A stretch of DNA of 64,000 nucleotides from Rapana venosa (GCA_028751875.1 CM054157.1:2926014-2990013); one strand, 5' to 3'; counted from the stretch's first letter, positions 10,055 through 22,955 are shown. Made by a program: numbers and translations. Notes: generated from the letters alone by a model not told the origin.

Positions 10055-11150
10055 ATGATGATGAGGAGATGATGATGATTTATGATGATGATGATTGTGA
10101 TGGCCAACAACAACAAAAAAACCCCCAACCAAACCTTTAAAACAGCACAGCCGCACCCTCCATTCTCGAAGACACAAAGTAGCAAACATTGGACGACAGG
10201 CAAACAAGCAAGCAAGGAGCTCCCCCAAAACCCCAACTCCCCACCCCCTTTTCCCCACAAAAACCCCGGGCATTCCACAAACCACCCAAACCTTTTCCCA
10301 ACCCCTACTGTTGGTGTTGAAGTTGGGGTGGGGTTTTTTTGGTGGGTTTTTTGGGTTGGGTTTTGTTTTTAGCATTTAAATGGGTTTTTGGGGGTTTGGG
10401 GGGTTTGGGGATGGGGGATGGGTTCGGTTGAAAGTGGGTTTAGTTGTTTTATGGTTTGGGTTTTTTTTCCTTTTGTGTGGTTGGTTGTGGGGGGGGGGGG
10501 GCCCCCGGGGGTTGGAGGTGTGGTTGGTGTGGGCCTGAGAATTTTGGGGGACAAAACTAAGTTTTTTCCCGGGGTTTTGGCGGTTTTGGAAGGGAACGTT
10601 TTGTTTCCCCTCACCCCCCTTTTAAATTTTCTTTTTTTTTTTTTTTTCTTTTCCTTTCTGTAAAAAAACTTAAAAGCGCCGTCTTTTCTTTTTTTTTTTC
10701 TTTCCTCTTCTTTTTTTTCCCTTCCCGTGGGGGGGGTTTTTGTAATTTTGCATTTTTTTTTCCCAAGGACAAAAGGTTCTTTCCCCGAAAAGGGGAACCC
10801 TTGGATTTAACTGTGAAAGATTTTCCCAAAAGCTTTCGAAGGGGGGGGCCCTGGTTTTTCAACCACCAAAAGGACTTAAATTGTGTTTTGTAAGATAGGA
10901 ATGGGGTGGGTTGGCCCCCAAAACCCCAAAAAACAAAAAAAACCTTTTAAAGGGGGCCCCCCTTTTTTAAAAAAAAAAGCAAAAAGGGATTTTTCCAACC
11001 GGAAAAACGAACAAAAAAGGGGGGATGAAAAAACCCCCTTTTAAACTCTCCCCCACCCTTTTCCTTTTATTTCCTCCCCTTTTTTTCCCCCCCCAACCCC
11101 CCTCCCCCTTTCCCCCCCCCCCCCCCCCCCCCCTTCCCCTCCTCCCTTGG
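10055..11150. other. GAT repeat, then poor-quality unique sequence
   Basis: (GAT)n lies at 10050-10100. Beyond that the sequence becomes rich in doubled and tripled bases (aaaacccc, ggggtttt) with no SINE or coding signal that I can trust. Its many open frames have homopolymer-driven compositions (P/N/K or G/F) and are rejected. Confidence 0.6.
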
Positions 11151-14100
11151 GTGTTTTTGTTTTTTTTTGGGTTGGTTGTTGTTTTTGGTTTTTGGGGGGT
11201 GTATGTTTTGTTGTGTTGGGTGGGGTTTTGGGGTGGGGGGATGGGGGGGTTGTGTGGGTTGTGTGTTGTTGTTTTGTGTTGTGTGGGTGGTGTGTGTGGG
11301 TTTGTGTGTGGGGTGGGTGTGGTGGTGGTGATGTGTTTGTCTGGTTGGTGGGGGTGTGTAATGTGGGGTGTGGTGGTGTGAAAATTTGGAGTTGTGTATG
11401 GTGTGGGGTTTTTTTTTTTTTTTTTTCTTCTTTTTTTTTTTTTTCTGTTGTTCTTTTTTTGTTCTGTTGTTGTTGTTTTTTTTTTTTGGGGTTTTTTTTT
11501 TATTTTTTTTTTTTGTGGGGGGATAGGTTTGGGTTTAGTTGGGTTGAATGAGGAATGTTTGGTTTTTGTTAAGGGTTTTTTTTTTTGGGGAAAAATGGTT
11601 TAAAGTTTGGGGGGGTGTAAAAGGTGTGTGGGAGGTTGGGAAAATTGTTGCTTTTGTGTGGTTTTGTGGGGTAAATTTGGTGTGAAAAAGGGGGGTTAAA
11701 AAAAGTTGTTTATTTTGTAAAAAGTTTGAATTTTTTCTTCTTTCCCCCTTCTCTCCCCCCCTTCTTTTATTTTTCCCCTTTTTTTTTTTTTATTTTTTTT
11801 TTTTTTTATACGTGGGTGTATTGTGTTGTAGGTGTGTTTTGTGTGTGTATTGTGTGTGTATGTGTGGTGTATGTGTGTGTTTATTTTTGTGTGTATGTGT
11901 GGTGTATGTGTTTTATGTGTGGGGTTGGGGTGGGTGTTTGGGGGTGTGATGGTGGGGGTTTTGGTTGGGGTTGTGTATTTGTGTGTAAGTGTGTGTGTGT
12001 GTATGTGTTGTGGGTGAGTTTTTGGTGTGTTTTTGTGGGTGGTGTGTTGTGTGAGGTTTTGGTGTGTGGTGGGTGGTGTGTTGTGGGGGTGTTTTTTTGG
12101 GGTGTGTATGTGTGTGTTGTGTGGGGTGTTTGGGGGTGTGTGAGGGTGGTGTGAGTGTTTTGGGGATGTGTGTGTGTGTTGTTGTGTGTGTATGTGTGTT
12201 TTGAGTGATGTGTTTTATTGTGTGTAGTGGGGTTTTGTGGGGGTGTGTATTTTGGTGTAGGGTGTGGGTGTGTTTTTTGTTTGTGTTTTTAATGTTTTTG
12301 GGTGTATGTGTGTTGTAATTGTGTGTATGTGTGTTGTATGTTTGTGTTTAGTGGTGTATGTGTGGGGTGGGGTTGGTGGGGGGTTTGGTGTTATTGTTTG
12401 TGTGTTTGTGTGGGGTTGTATGTGTTGTGTATTTTTTATGTGGTTGTGTATGTGTGTGTATGGGGTGTTTTTGTATGTGTGTGTTATGTGTGGGGTATGG
12501 GGGGTGAAATGGTTTTTTGTGTGTTTTAGGGTGTGGGTATGTGTGTGTATGTGTTTGGGGGGGTGTGTATGTGGGGTATGTGTGGGTTTTTGGTTGTGTG
12601 TTTTATGTTGTGGGGTTGTGTGTGTGTATGGGGTGGGGTAGTGTGTGTTGTGTGTGATGTTTTGGTGAGGGGTTTGTTGTGTGTTTGTGTATGTGTTTGT
12701 ATTTTTGGGGTGTTGTGTGTTTTGGTTTTGTGTGATGTGTGGGTTTGGGGTGTGGGTTTTGGGGTGTGTATGTTTTGTGTGTTTTTGTTGGGGTGTGTAG
12801 GGGTGTGGGGTGGGGTTAGGGGATGTGTTTTTATGTGTGTTTTATGTTTTTGGTTTGGGGGTTTTGTGATGTGTGTGAAATTGTGTGTTTTGTGTGGGGT
12901 GTGTTGTGTGTGTGAGGGGGTGTGTGTGTGTGTGGATTGTTTTTGTGTATTGTTTTAAATGTGTGTGTTTTAAGTGTGTGTGAAGTGTTAGGGTATGTGT
13001 GTTGTATTGTGTGTTTTTTTTATGGGGTTTTTGGGGGTTTATGTGGGGGTTGTTATGGTGTGTGTTTTGGGGTGTGTTGTTTAATTGTTGAGTGTGTGAG
13101 GGGAAGTGTGGTGTGGGGTGAGAGTGTGTGGGGGGTTTTGGTGTGGGGTTTGTGTGGGTATGGTGGGGTGTATTTTTTGGTGCTTGGGTGTTTTGTTTTT
13201 GGTTTTTGTGTGTTTTGTTTTTTTTTGGTGTGTGTTGTGTTGTGTTTGGTGTGTGGTTTTGTGTTTTTATGTGTGTGATGTTTTAATGTTTTGTATGTGG
13301 GGGTGTGTATGTTTTTATGTGTGGTTTGTGTGTGATGTGTGGGGTGTGTGTGTATGTGGTTTGTGTGTGTTTTGTGTGTGGTTGTAAGAGTGTGTGTTTG
13401 TGTGTGGGGGGGTGTGTTTTGTTTTTGTATGTGTGTGTGATTTGTGTGTGAGTGTTTTTTGTTGTGTATGTTGTGTGTATGTTGTTTTAATGTGTGTTTT
13501 TGTGTTTTAAGGGGTGTGTGTATGTGTGTTTTTTGTAGGGGTGGGGAAAGGAATGGGGTTGTGTGAAAATTGTGTTTGTGGGGGTAGGGGTGTGTTTTTG
13601 GGGTATGGGTGGGGGTTTTGTTTTGTTTGTGTTTTTGATGTGTTTAGTTTGTGGTATGTGTCTGTGTATATGTTGTGTGTGTATGTGTGTGTGTGGGTAT
13701 GGGTGTGTTTTGTGTTTTATTTTGTGTGTGTGTGTATGTGTGTGATGTGTTTTGTGTGTTTTTGGTTTTGGTTTTGTGTGTGAATTATGGGGTGTTGTAT
13801 GGTGTGTATTTTGTGTTTTTTGTGTGTGTTAATTTGTGTGTAAATGTGTGAAGTGTGTTTTTGTTTTATGTGTGTGTGTAGGGTTTATGTTTTGTGGTGT
13901 TTTTTATTTTATTGTGTGTGTATGTTTTGTTGTATTTTTTTGTTTTTGTGGTGTGTGAGTGTGTGTGTATGTGTGTTATGTGGGGTTTTTAATGTTTGTG
14001 TTTTGGGTCTGTTTTTGTTTTTTATGTGGGGGTGTGTGTATGTTGTTTGTGGGGTGAAATTGTGGGGGTGGGGGTGTTTGAGGAGTGTGTGTGTTTTGGT

Positions 14101-15560
14101 GTGTTTTATGTTGGGGTGATGTGTGGGGTTGATGTTTTGTGGGGAAGTGTGTGTTTGTTTTTGTGATTTTATGTGTGGTGTATGGGGGGGGTGTGGAGTG
14201 TGGTGGTGGGGAGTGTGTTTTGTTGTGGGGGTTTTGTGAAGTGTTTTATTGTGTGTTGTGTGTTTTTGTTTGTGATTTTGTGGGGTTTGGTTGTATTTTG
14301 TGTGGTATGTTTTGTGTTTTATTTGTGTTTTGTTGTTTTGTTGTTTTTGTTGTGTGTTTGTGTGTTTGTAGTGGGTGTTTTTGTGTTGTTTTTTTTTGTG
14401 GGGTGTGAGTGTGTGTGGTGTGTGTGTATGTTTTGTTTTGGGGTGTGATGGTGTGTTGTTGGGGGGTTTTAGTGGGGGTGTATGTGTTTGTTTTTAATGT
14501 GTGTTGTTGGGGTGTGTGCTTGTTTTGTTGTTTTCTTGGGTGTGTAGTGTGTGTATTTTTGTTGTGTTTTTTTGGGGGTGTGTTGTGTGTGAATGTGGGT
14601 GTTGTATGTGGTGGTGTATGTGGGGTGTTTTTTATGTGGGGGGTGTATTGTTGTTTGTGTATGTGTGTGTATGTGTGTGTGTAGTGGTGTGTATGTGTGT
14701 TGTGGTTGGTGTTTTGTGTTGTGTGTTTTTGGGGTGTGTATGTTTTTTTTGTGGGTATTTTGTGTGTTTTTTGGGGTTGTGAAATTTTTGGGTTGTGTAT
14801 TTTGGGTGTGTTTTTGTGTGTTGTGTGGGGTATGTGTGGAAATGTGTGTGTTGTGGGGGTATGTGTGTGTATGTGTGTTTTGTTGTTTTTTGTGTATTGT
14901 GTGTATTGTGTGTATTTGGTGTGTATTTTGTGTGTGTATGTGTGGTATGTTTTTGTGTGTTTTGGGGGGTGTGGGTGAAATGTGTGGGGTATTTTGTGTT
15001 TTGGGTTTTTTAAGGTGTTTTGTATTTTGTGTTATGTTTGTGTATTGTGTGTATGGGGTGGGGATTGTGGGGGTGTTTTTGTGTTTTTATGTATGTTTTG
15101 GGTATGTGGGGGTTTGTGTGTGTATTTTGTGTTTTATGGTTGGTGTATGTGTGTGTTTTTTTAATGTTTTGTATGTGTTTTGTAAGTGTGTGTTTGTTGT
15201 TTTGTGTATGTTGTGGGTATTGGGTTTGGGTTGTGGGTGTTGTGTGTATTGTGTGTATGTGTGGTATGTGTGTGTTTATGTTATGTTGGGGTTTTTGTGG
15301 TTGGTGAGTGTGGTATGTTTTGTGTATGTCTGTGGGGAATATTTTTCATTTTAAAACGTCTTTTTCCACTTTAGTAGGGTGTATGGGGGGTGGGTATGTG
15401 TTTGGTGTATGTGTGGGGTTTTGGTTGTTTTTGTGTTTTTGGGTGGTATGGGTTGTTGTATGTGTTGTTAGTGTGTGGTAGGGTTTTTTGTGTAGGTTTT
15501 TTGTAGGTGGTGTTGTATTGTGTGTATGTTTTGTGTGTTTGTAGTTTTTGTGGTGTGGCT
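11150..15560. repeat. 4.4-kb G/T-only tract
   Basis: The plus strand is almost entirely G and T, with few A and very rare C. It is built of TGTGTG, TGTGGG and TGTTTT words without a fixed period. The C/V/F/G-rich open frames are forced by this composition. The best reading is a very long degenerate (GT)n array whose consensus is unreliable. No gene. Confidence 0.8.
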
Positions 15561-15891
15561 TGTGGCCTATGGTGTATCCCTCTAGACACCCCACCGGGGA
15601 GAGGGGTTCCCCTCTGACCCCTCCCTGCCCCCTTTTCCCCTCCCCCAAACAATTTCCATTTTGCACGTGTCACTCCCCCCCCCCCACCACCCCCCCTCCC
15701 CCCCCCCACCCCCTTCCCCCCCCCTCCCCTTCCCCCTTTCCCCCCCCCTCCTCCCCTTTTTCCCCCCCCCCCCCCCCCCAGTTCCCCCCCCCCCTTTCCC
15801 CCCCTTAACCCCCCCCCCCCAAATTTGGGGTTTAAATTTTTTTTTTTGTTTGGGGTTTTTTTTTATTTATTGGATTTTGGGGGGGAAATTA

Positions 15892-15925
<34 letters not shown>

Positions 15926-16430
15926 AGGTTTTAAGGAATATTAAAAAAATCCCCCCTTTTAATTTAAATAAATTTGTACCCCCCCCCCCCCCCTTTTGAG
16001 TTTTTATTTTTTGGGAATCCCCCCCCCCCCCCCCCCCCCCCCCAATTTTTTTTTTTTGTTTTTTGTTTTTTTTTTGGGTTTTCCCCCATTTTTTTTTAAA
16101 CCCCGCCCCTTTAGGGGGGGTGGTGGGGGAAGGGGGGGGGGGGGGAAATGGGGGGGGGGGGGGGGGTTTTCTTTTTTTTTGGGGGGGAAGGGGGGGGAGG
16201 GGGGGAAGGGGGGGGGGGTGGGGGGGGTAAGGGGGGGGGGGGGGGGGTTTTCCCATGTTTTCAACAGTCTTATCTTGCTCCTCCCCCATGGGGGGTCACT
16301 GTTTAGACTTTTAAGTGGTCCCCTTTTGGTGTAAAATTTAAAGGTTTTGACCGGGTTTTTTGTTTTTTTTTTTAATTTTGCCATTTGGGGAAGAGAGTTT
16401 ATTTATTTATCTATTTTTTCATTTTTTTTT
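15560..16430. other. Homopolymer C/G blocks
   Basis: C runs of 10-25 bases at 15676-15830, 15894-15923 and 15980-16043, and G runs at 16118-16247, joined by T and A runs. Nothing biological can be assigned, and the pattern suggests a failed consensus. Confidence 0.7.
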
Positions 16431-16625
16431 TCTTTTATTTCGAGGAAAATGGAATAAGGCCCCTCGTGGTTGGGTTTTTTTTTATCCCTTTTCCGTGTGT
16501 ATTTTGAGTTTTGTCAAAATTTTTCCCTCCGTATGGCCTCTTTTGAAAAGGGAGAAGGGGTTTTTAAAATTTTTGGGGCAAGATGTTTTGGTGCGTTTCG
16601 CAACGGGGGCCTCGGTTTTTAGTTA
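16430..16625 (-). mobile_element. SINE-A copy, degraded consensus
   Basis: Landmarks are still readable ('tttcgaggaaaatggaataa', 'ccgtgtgtattttgagtttt', 'caagatgttttggtgcgttt', 'gggggcctcggttt'). However, many bases have been replaced by a copy of their neighbour, which lengthens runs. Confidence 0.75.
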
Positions 16626-16639
16626 TAAAGTCTATATTT

Positions 16640-16985
16640 GTTTTTAAGAGAGGGGGGAGAGAGAGAGAGACAGAGAGAGAGGGAGAGAAAAGAGAGAAGA
16701 GAGAGAGAGAGAGAGGAAGAAGGAAAAGAGGGAGGGGATTTTGAGACTAGAGGAAGAGGAGAGGGGAAGAGGGGAGAGAGGGAGGGAGAGAAGAGAGTAA
16801 TAGAAGAGGAAAAAGAAAAAAGGGGGAGGGGAGAGGAAAAAGAGAGACAATGCAAAGACAAAGACAAATTTTTTATTTCGGGGGAAATGAATACCCCATG
16901 TGCTTTTTTTTCAACCCGCCCCCAAAAGAGAGGAAAAAGATTTGAGAAGAGAGGAGAGAGGGGAGGGGAGAGAAGGCCCTTGGGG
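16640..16985. repeat. (GA)n-rich tract
   Basis: Purine-only GA/GGA repeats at 16647-16860. At 16868-16910 there is a short decayed SINE-A tail ('tttcgggggaaatgaatacc'), followed by more GA. Confidence 0.8.
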
Positions 16986-17744
16986 AAAAAATAAAAAGAC
17001 AGTGGGGGCGGTGATTAAAAACTAATTTATTATTCAGACCCATTATTTTAGACCAAAATTTTAATAATTATAATCTGAACCCGCTGCGCTTAAACCCCCC
17101 GGTTTTTTCATTCAGTGAAAAATTAGCAAAAAGGTGCGAGGCATTAAAAATTTGGCAAAAATTTTTTTGCGTTTAAATTTTGGGGGGTTTTTTTGTCCCC
17201 CCATTCTCTCTCTGTCTCTCCCGTCCCGTCTTTCTGTCTTTGTCTGTCGATCGCTCAGTCTGTCTCTCCCTATCTTGTCTTACCTTTTTCTGTTCCCCTT
17301 TACAGGGATTTGATTTATATCAAAACACATCACGCGCACGCCAAAACACAACTTAAATTTTTATCATTTTGAGGTTTTATACCTCTTCTTCTTTTTTTTT
17401 AAGTTGTCAATTTCCCACAACACCTCGAAAAAAAACAAATCAACAAAACAGAACAAAACCCTTTTTTCCCCCTCTCCCCTCTCTCTCTCTCTCCCCTCTC
17501 CCCCTCCCCCCTCTCTCTTTCTTATATTTTAAAATATATAAAAGATATATAAAAATTATATATTTAAAATAAATATATTATATATAACTGTCCTTTTTTC
17601 TAAAGTGTGTGAATTATATATATCGGAAAAATATGTGTGTGTTTGTTTTATTAAAATTTTTTATATTTATATATATATAAACTACAATAGATAGATAAAT
17701 ACCTAGAAGACATATTCCCATCTATCTATCATATATCTTTTTTG
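16986..17744. other. No gene seen; CT and AT tracts
   Basis: CT-rich sequence at 17204-17260 and 17467-17525, and AT-rich (TATA)n-like sequence at 17525-17700 with (GATA)n at 17685-17700. No coding or SINE signal. Confidence 0.6.
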
Positions 17745-18010
17745 GGGGCGGATAGCTCAGTGGTCGGGACCGCTTTCCCCAACCCCAAAGGTTTTGCGCG
17801 GGCCCTTTCTTTTAGAAAAGTTTTTCCCCCGTTTTCCCCCGCTGTAAATGGGTCCCCGGGCCCCCTTTAGAGGGGAAGGGAAAAGGGGAAACGGGGGGAG
17901 AGGAGATGGGCGCCTTCAATTTCCTGGCCCTTTGAGAAGTGGGGGCTCTGAAGCCTCGCTCCCTACGAATTTTAGGTTTTTGGGGACAAACCCTTTTCCT
18001 TTTTTTCATA
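17745..18010 (+). mobile_element. SINE-B copy, degraded consensus
   Basis: Head 'gcggatagctcagtggtcgg'. The 5S-like segment is mostly lost, and the body shows 'gctgtaaatgggt', 'aggagatgggcgcc' and 'gaagcctcgctccctacga'. Errors are of the same run-lengthening kind as nearby copies. Confidence 0.8.
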
Positions 18011-18960
18011 ATAATAAAACGGACAAAAAAGCACAACACCCACCCCTCCCCTTTTTTGCCCCTTCCAGTTACAGAGTTCCCAAAGGGGAAAAGGGTAAAA
18101 AATCATTATTAGAACTACATTAACCCAAGGAAAACCCCCATATAAAAATTTCCCCCAAAATTTTAAATTTAATGGGTACCTTAAAAAGGGAGGTTAAGGG
18201 TTGCTAGCAAAAAATCCACCATTTGAAAATCGCAGCCTTCCTAGCCCAAAGGGAAAGAATTTTAATTACTATAAAATTTTTTTCACAGTTTTGATTAAAC
18301 CATTGACGCGGGGGCAACCCGCAAAGTGACAGGGTGGGATGACCAGTGGCTTTCTTTCCCCTATGGAATTCCTTTTTTTTACAGCTTTGTCTTTAGTGAT
18401 CGACTATGACTTCTGGGTGGAGGCTTGACTCCACAGTCCTTATGTGCTGCATCCCCCCCGGGGGGGTGGTTGGGCTTTGGGAAAACCCCAACGCCCACTG
18501 TTTATGCCCACTTGGCCCAGAGAGTGGGGGTTTTATTTTTGGGGAAGGGTTTCCCCAAAAAATCAAATTTTCTGCCCTTTTTCCCCAAACAGAGCTGCCC
18601 CCCTTGTTTTTTTGGAGGTCATGCGAACACGACGGATGGGCTTTAAAACATACATAAAGGCAAACAAACTTTTTTAAAAACAACTTAGGAAAATGGTTTT
18701 TGTCTTTTTTTTCGTCTGTTCGTTCATCTTTCAGTCAGTGTCTGGGTGTCCCCCGCTTTGGGACACAGCACAGCGATCATTACTTTTCGGTGTGGGGGAA
18801 AGCCCAGAAGCTTGCTGAAACCCCTGACTGACTGCACTGGGGTGCCAGCGCTGCTCCCGAAAGAACCAGCCATTGTTCACATACACCCACCCCACCAACA
18901 AAGGCACACCCGAACACACAAACGAAAAAACACACACAGGAAAACCCCAATCCCCACACA
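18011..18960. other. No feature recognised
   Basis: Mixed-composition sequence without SINE landmarks. Several short open frames exist on both strands but none resembles a known protein. The consensus still shows lengthened runs, so a damaged exon or repeat could be hidden here. Confidence 0.4.
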
Positions 18961-19172
18961 CCCCTTTTGGATGAGAATATAAACCGAAGCCCCTGTGCGA
19001 AGCACGCAGAACATCTTGCGCACACGTTAAAAACCCGTTTCCCCTTTTTTGAAAGAGTTTGGCCATGTGTGCCGGTGGGGAAAATTTTTAAGAATTTACA
19101 AAAACCCCATACATACGGGGACTAGATTTAAAAAAACCCTAAGTGGTTATTCCATTACCCCCGGATATAAAA
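18961..19172 (+). mobile_element. SINE-A 3' two-thirds
   Basis: Starts at the core ('ggatgagaatataaaccgaa') and runs to 'ccattacccccggatataaa'. The head is absent and the errors are homopolymer-type. Confidence 0.8.
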
Positions 19173-20130
19173 GGGTTTTTTAAAAAAAAACAAAAACCCA
19201 CACCAAAGCCACACACACACACACACACACCCACAACAAAGACGCACGCACGCCAAAAAACCCCCACACCCACAAACACACAACACACAACCACGCAGCA
19301 AAACAACCACACAAACACCAATTTATTCCCTTTAAATTTTTTTTTTTTGACGGCGTTTTTCAAAAACTGTTATTTTAGTCATTTAAAATGGCAAACCCCG
19401 TTGTTGGGATTTTTGTTGTTGGTTTTTTTTGTTTGTTTTTTTTTGTTGTTTGTTGTTGTGTTGGTTTTTGGGGGTTTTTAAAAAAAAAAATTAAAATTTA
19501 ATTTAAATTTTTTTATTTTTTTTGAGGTGGGAGGGGGTGGCTAGGTTTTGTCAGTTATTTTAAATTTTAAAGGGGACTTTTTTAAATTTTTTAAAAAATT
19601 TTTTAAAAAAATTTTTTTTTCTGTTGGACTGTAGGGTGATTTTTATTTTTTATTTTTTTTAAAATTTTTAATTTTTTTTTGTTTTTTGTTGTTCTTGGGG
19701 TTTTTTTTAAGGGAGGGTGCTTTTTTAAATTTTAAAAATTTTTTTAAATTTTAATTTTGTTGTTTTTGTTTTTTGTTTTTTTTTTTGTTTCTTTTTTGTA
19801 GGGGGGACTTTTTAAATTTTTCCCCTCGGCTAAAAACTCCGAGGATCACCAAGGGCCCAGATTTTGCTTTTTGACCTTTCCCCTCCCCTTCCCCCCCCTC
19901 CCCCCCCCCCCTTCCTCCATAATTTAGGTAGCAGCATTCTGACTTTGGGGATGGGGGATTTTTTCGTTTTTTTTGTTGTTGTTTTTTTTGTTTTTGTTTT
20001 GATTTTGGGTTTCCCCCCCCCCCCCCCCCCCCAACCCCCAAAACACACACAACCAAATGAAAAATGTACGAAATTTTCTCCAAAAAGGGCTTTTTTGTAA
20101 AAATAACAGAGGTTTTTGAGCCCCCCAGAG
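19173..20130. other. A/T homopolymer blocks with CA tract and R6 trace
   Basis: CA-rich at 19200-19320, then long T and A runs at 19330-19850. An R6-like trace lies at 19820-19955 ('aaaaactccgaggatcacca', 'gcagcattctgactttgggg') with a C/T run inserted in it. No gene. Confidence 0.55.
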
Positions 20131-20157
20131 GAATAAAAGTGATGATGATGAGATGAT

Positions 20158-20192
<35 letters not shown>

Positions 20193-20700
20193 GTGATGAT
20201 GATGTGATGATTTTATGATGATGATGAAAGAAGAGAAAAAGAAGAAGAAGGGAAAAAGAGAAGAAGGGAAAAAAAGATGTGTTTTAGATGATGAGCGGGC
20301 GCGAAAGACGACGACGACGATGATGTGATGATGGTGATGTTTTTGGTGGTGATGATTAAGGAAGATGATTTATGATGATGATGGTGGTGAAGACCCATTT
20401 AAGAAAAAAAGAAAAAGAAGAAGAAGAAGAAGAAGAAGGAAAAGATGATGTGATGTGAAAATGGGGACGACGAACCCAGACGAAAGAGACGACAGACGAC
20501 GACGACGACGACGACGACAAAAAAAGAATAAAGATAACCCACTACTATATACTTTTAAAATTCTACTACTTGCTGGGTGTGGGGTGCTGCTGCTGCTGCT
20601 GCTGCCCCGCTGCTGCTGCCCGCTGGCTGTACTGCTGTTTTCCTCCTCCCCCAAAACTACTATAAAAACCTACACTACTACTACTACTACTACTATACAA
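20131..20700. repeat. Cluster of different trinucleotide repeats
   Basis: In order: (GAT)n 20139-20226, (GAA)n 20227-20275, (GAC)n 20308-20322, (GAT)n 20322-20392, (GAA)n 20413-20442, (GAC)n 20486-20519, (CTG)n 20586-20622 and (ACT)n 20668-20696. All are trinucleotide units, so open frames stay open through them and code for runs of S, H, R or L. These are not genes. Confidence 0.85.
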
Positions 20701-20879
20701 CTATAAAAATTTTTAGTATCGAAAATTTAAAGCGCTTAATGCAATGGCAGTAGAAAATAACTTTGTAAAAAAAAAAAACCCCCCCGAAAAAAAAGGTTTT
20801 TGCTGTTTTTTTTTTTCAGCTGGTTTTACTTAAATTTTCCCCCTTGTGAAGCAGCGCTTTAAAAAAACGCGCCCCAGGT

Positions 20880-22250
20880 GTGGTTTTTGGGGTTTTTTTT
20901 GTGTGTGTGTGTTGTTTGTGTGTGTGTTTGTGTATGTTATTTATGTTTTGTAAAGTGTGTTTGGGATGTGTTTTATGGTGTGTTTTTTTTATGGTGTTTG
21001 GGGTGGGGTGGGAGTGTTTAGGGGGTTTTGTGTGTGTGTTGGGTGTGTGTGTGCGGGCGTGTGTGTGTGTGTTTTTGTGTGTGTGTTGTGTGGGGGGTTT
21101 TTGTGGTTGGTTTGTTGTGGGTTTTTGTGTGGTGGTTTTGTTTTTGGTTTTATTGGGTTGTGTTTTTGGGGTTGTGTTTTTAAAAGGGGTGTGTGGGGGT
21201 GTGTTTGTGTTGGGGTGTTTTTTTGTGGGGTGGTTTTTTTGTATGTTGGATTTTTATGTTTGGTTTTGTGTGGGTGTTGTATGGGTTTAAGTTTGTGTGC
21301 GGTGTGTTTTTATGTGTATTTTTGTGTGGGGTGGGGTGTGTTTTTTTGGTTTTGGTTTTTTGTGTATGTAAAGTGTGTTGGTATGTTGTTGTTTTGTGTG
21401 TGTGGGGTGTGTTGGTTTGTGTTGTGTTGTCGTGGGGTTTAAAAATTTTGTATTGGTGTATGTTGGGGTGTTTGGGGTGTTTTTGTGTGTTTTTGGGGGT
21501 GCGTGTGTGTATGTGTTTTGTGGGTTGTTGGTCTTATAAAAGGGGGTGTGTGTGTGTGGGGTGTGTGTGTGTTGTGTGGGTTTTTGTGTGTGTTGCGTGG
21601 GTTGTGTTGTAAAGTGTGTTTTGTATTTTTGGTATGTGTGTTTGTGGTTGTGTTGTTGGTTTTTGTGTATTGTATTATGTGTGTGTTTTGTTTGTTTTAT
21701 TGTGGTGTGGGGTAATTTTTTGTGTGTATGTTTTAGTTGGGGTTGTGTATTTTATGTGTGTTGTTGGGGTGGTTTTTTATTTTGTGTGTATGTGTTTTAA
21801 AGGGGTTTTGTGTGTATGTGTATGTATTTTGTGTTGTGTATGTATGTTGTGTGTTTTTGTATGTTGTGGGGTTGTATTTTTGTAAGTGTAGTATGTGTGT
21901 GGTTTTGTTTGTATGTGTGTGTTTTTTGTGTAAGTTTTGGTTTTATTGTATGTTTTTGTGTATTTATGGGTTTTGGGGTTTTGTGTTTTTGTATGTGTGT
22001 GTTAAATTTTGGTTGTTTGTTTTGTGTGTATGTGTTTTTGTGTATGTGTGGGGGTATGGGGTTTTGTGTGTTTGTGTATGTTGTTGTGTTTGTGTATGTT
22101 TTTGTGTATGTGGTTTTTGGTGTGTTTGTTGTTGTGTGGGTTTTGTATGTTGTGTGTGTTGTGTTTGTAGTGTGTTAGTGTTGGTTTCGTTGTAGTGTGG
22201 TGTGGTTTTTGTTTTTTTTTTGGTTTAAAATTTTTTTGGGATTGTAAAAA
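20880..22250. repeat. 1.4-kb G/T-only tract
   Basis: Same character as 11150-15560: TGTGTG/TGTTTT words, almost no C or A. C/V/F-rich open frames are artefacts of it. Confidence 0.8.
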
Positions 22251-22955
22251 GGGGTGTTTTTTATTGGTGTGTATGCGTTTTTTTGTTTGGGTATTTTGAA
22301 AAAGGGGGTTTTTAAAAGTGGGTTTGGGGGTGGTTTGGGTGGTTTTAATTTGGCTTTTTTGGGTGGATGGTGTGGTTTTTGGGTTTTGGGTTGTGGGGTG
22401 CGTGGTGTGGTTTCGGGGCGGGGCGGGGCGTTTGTTGTTTGGGGGTTTTTTGTTTTTTTTTTCGAAAGGAAATGGGGGAAAAACTCGTGGGGCCTTTTCT
22501 TTCTTTTAATTTTTTTTCTAAATTTTTTCACCCTTCCACGGCCAAAAAAAGGCCCCAAAAATTTTAAAGGGGGAAAGGAAAAAAAGGGCGGCAAAAAAAT
22601 GTTTGTTCTTTACAAAACGGGAAACCCCTTTTTAACTTCCACAAGGGTTTTTAAAAAGTGGTTTTTGTTTTTTTTTAAAATTTTTTAAAAAAATTCCCCT
22701 TTTTTTTTGGGAAAACTAAGGGGACATGTGTTTTTTCTGTCCCGTTTGCGGGTTTTTTGTCCTTTTACCCGGGAACCGTGGGGTTCTTTTGGGAGGAAAA
22801 ATTTGTGTGGTGGGTTTGTGGGGGACAGGTGCCCAAAAGATTGGAAAAACCCGTGGCAGAGAGAATTCCTTTCTTTTAAAATTTTTTTTGGGCCCCAAAA
22901 CCCCTTTTTTACAACAATCCCAAAACCGCCCAAAGAAAAAAACAAAAAAAAAAAG
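22251..22955. other. No feature recognised
   Basis: Run-lengthened consensus (aaaattttgggg). No SINE landmarks or convincing coding sequence. Confidence 0.4.

Noticed and set aside
11394..15374. Many overlapping C/V/G/F-rich open frames, up to 253 codons
   Set aside because: They are forced by a G/T-only sequence, which contains few stop codons. No start context, splice sites or domain pattern.
20455..20706. R-rich and S-rich frames at trinucleotide tracts as low-complexity proteins
   Set aside because: Trinucleotide repeats cannot create in-frame stops. There is no conserved flanking domain.
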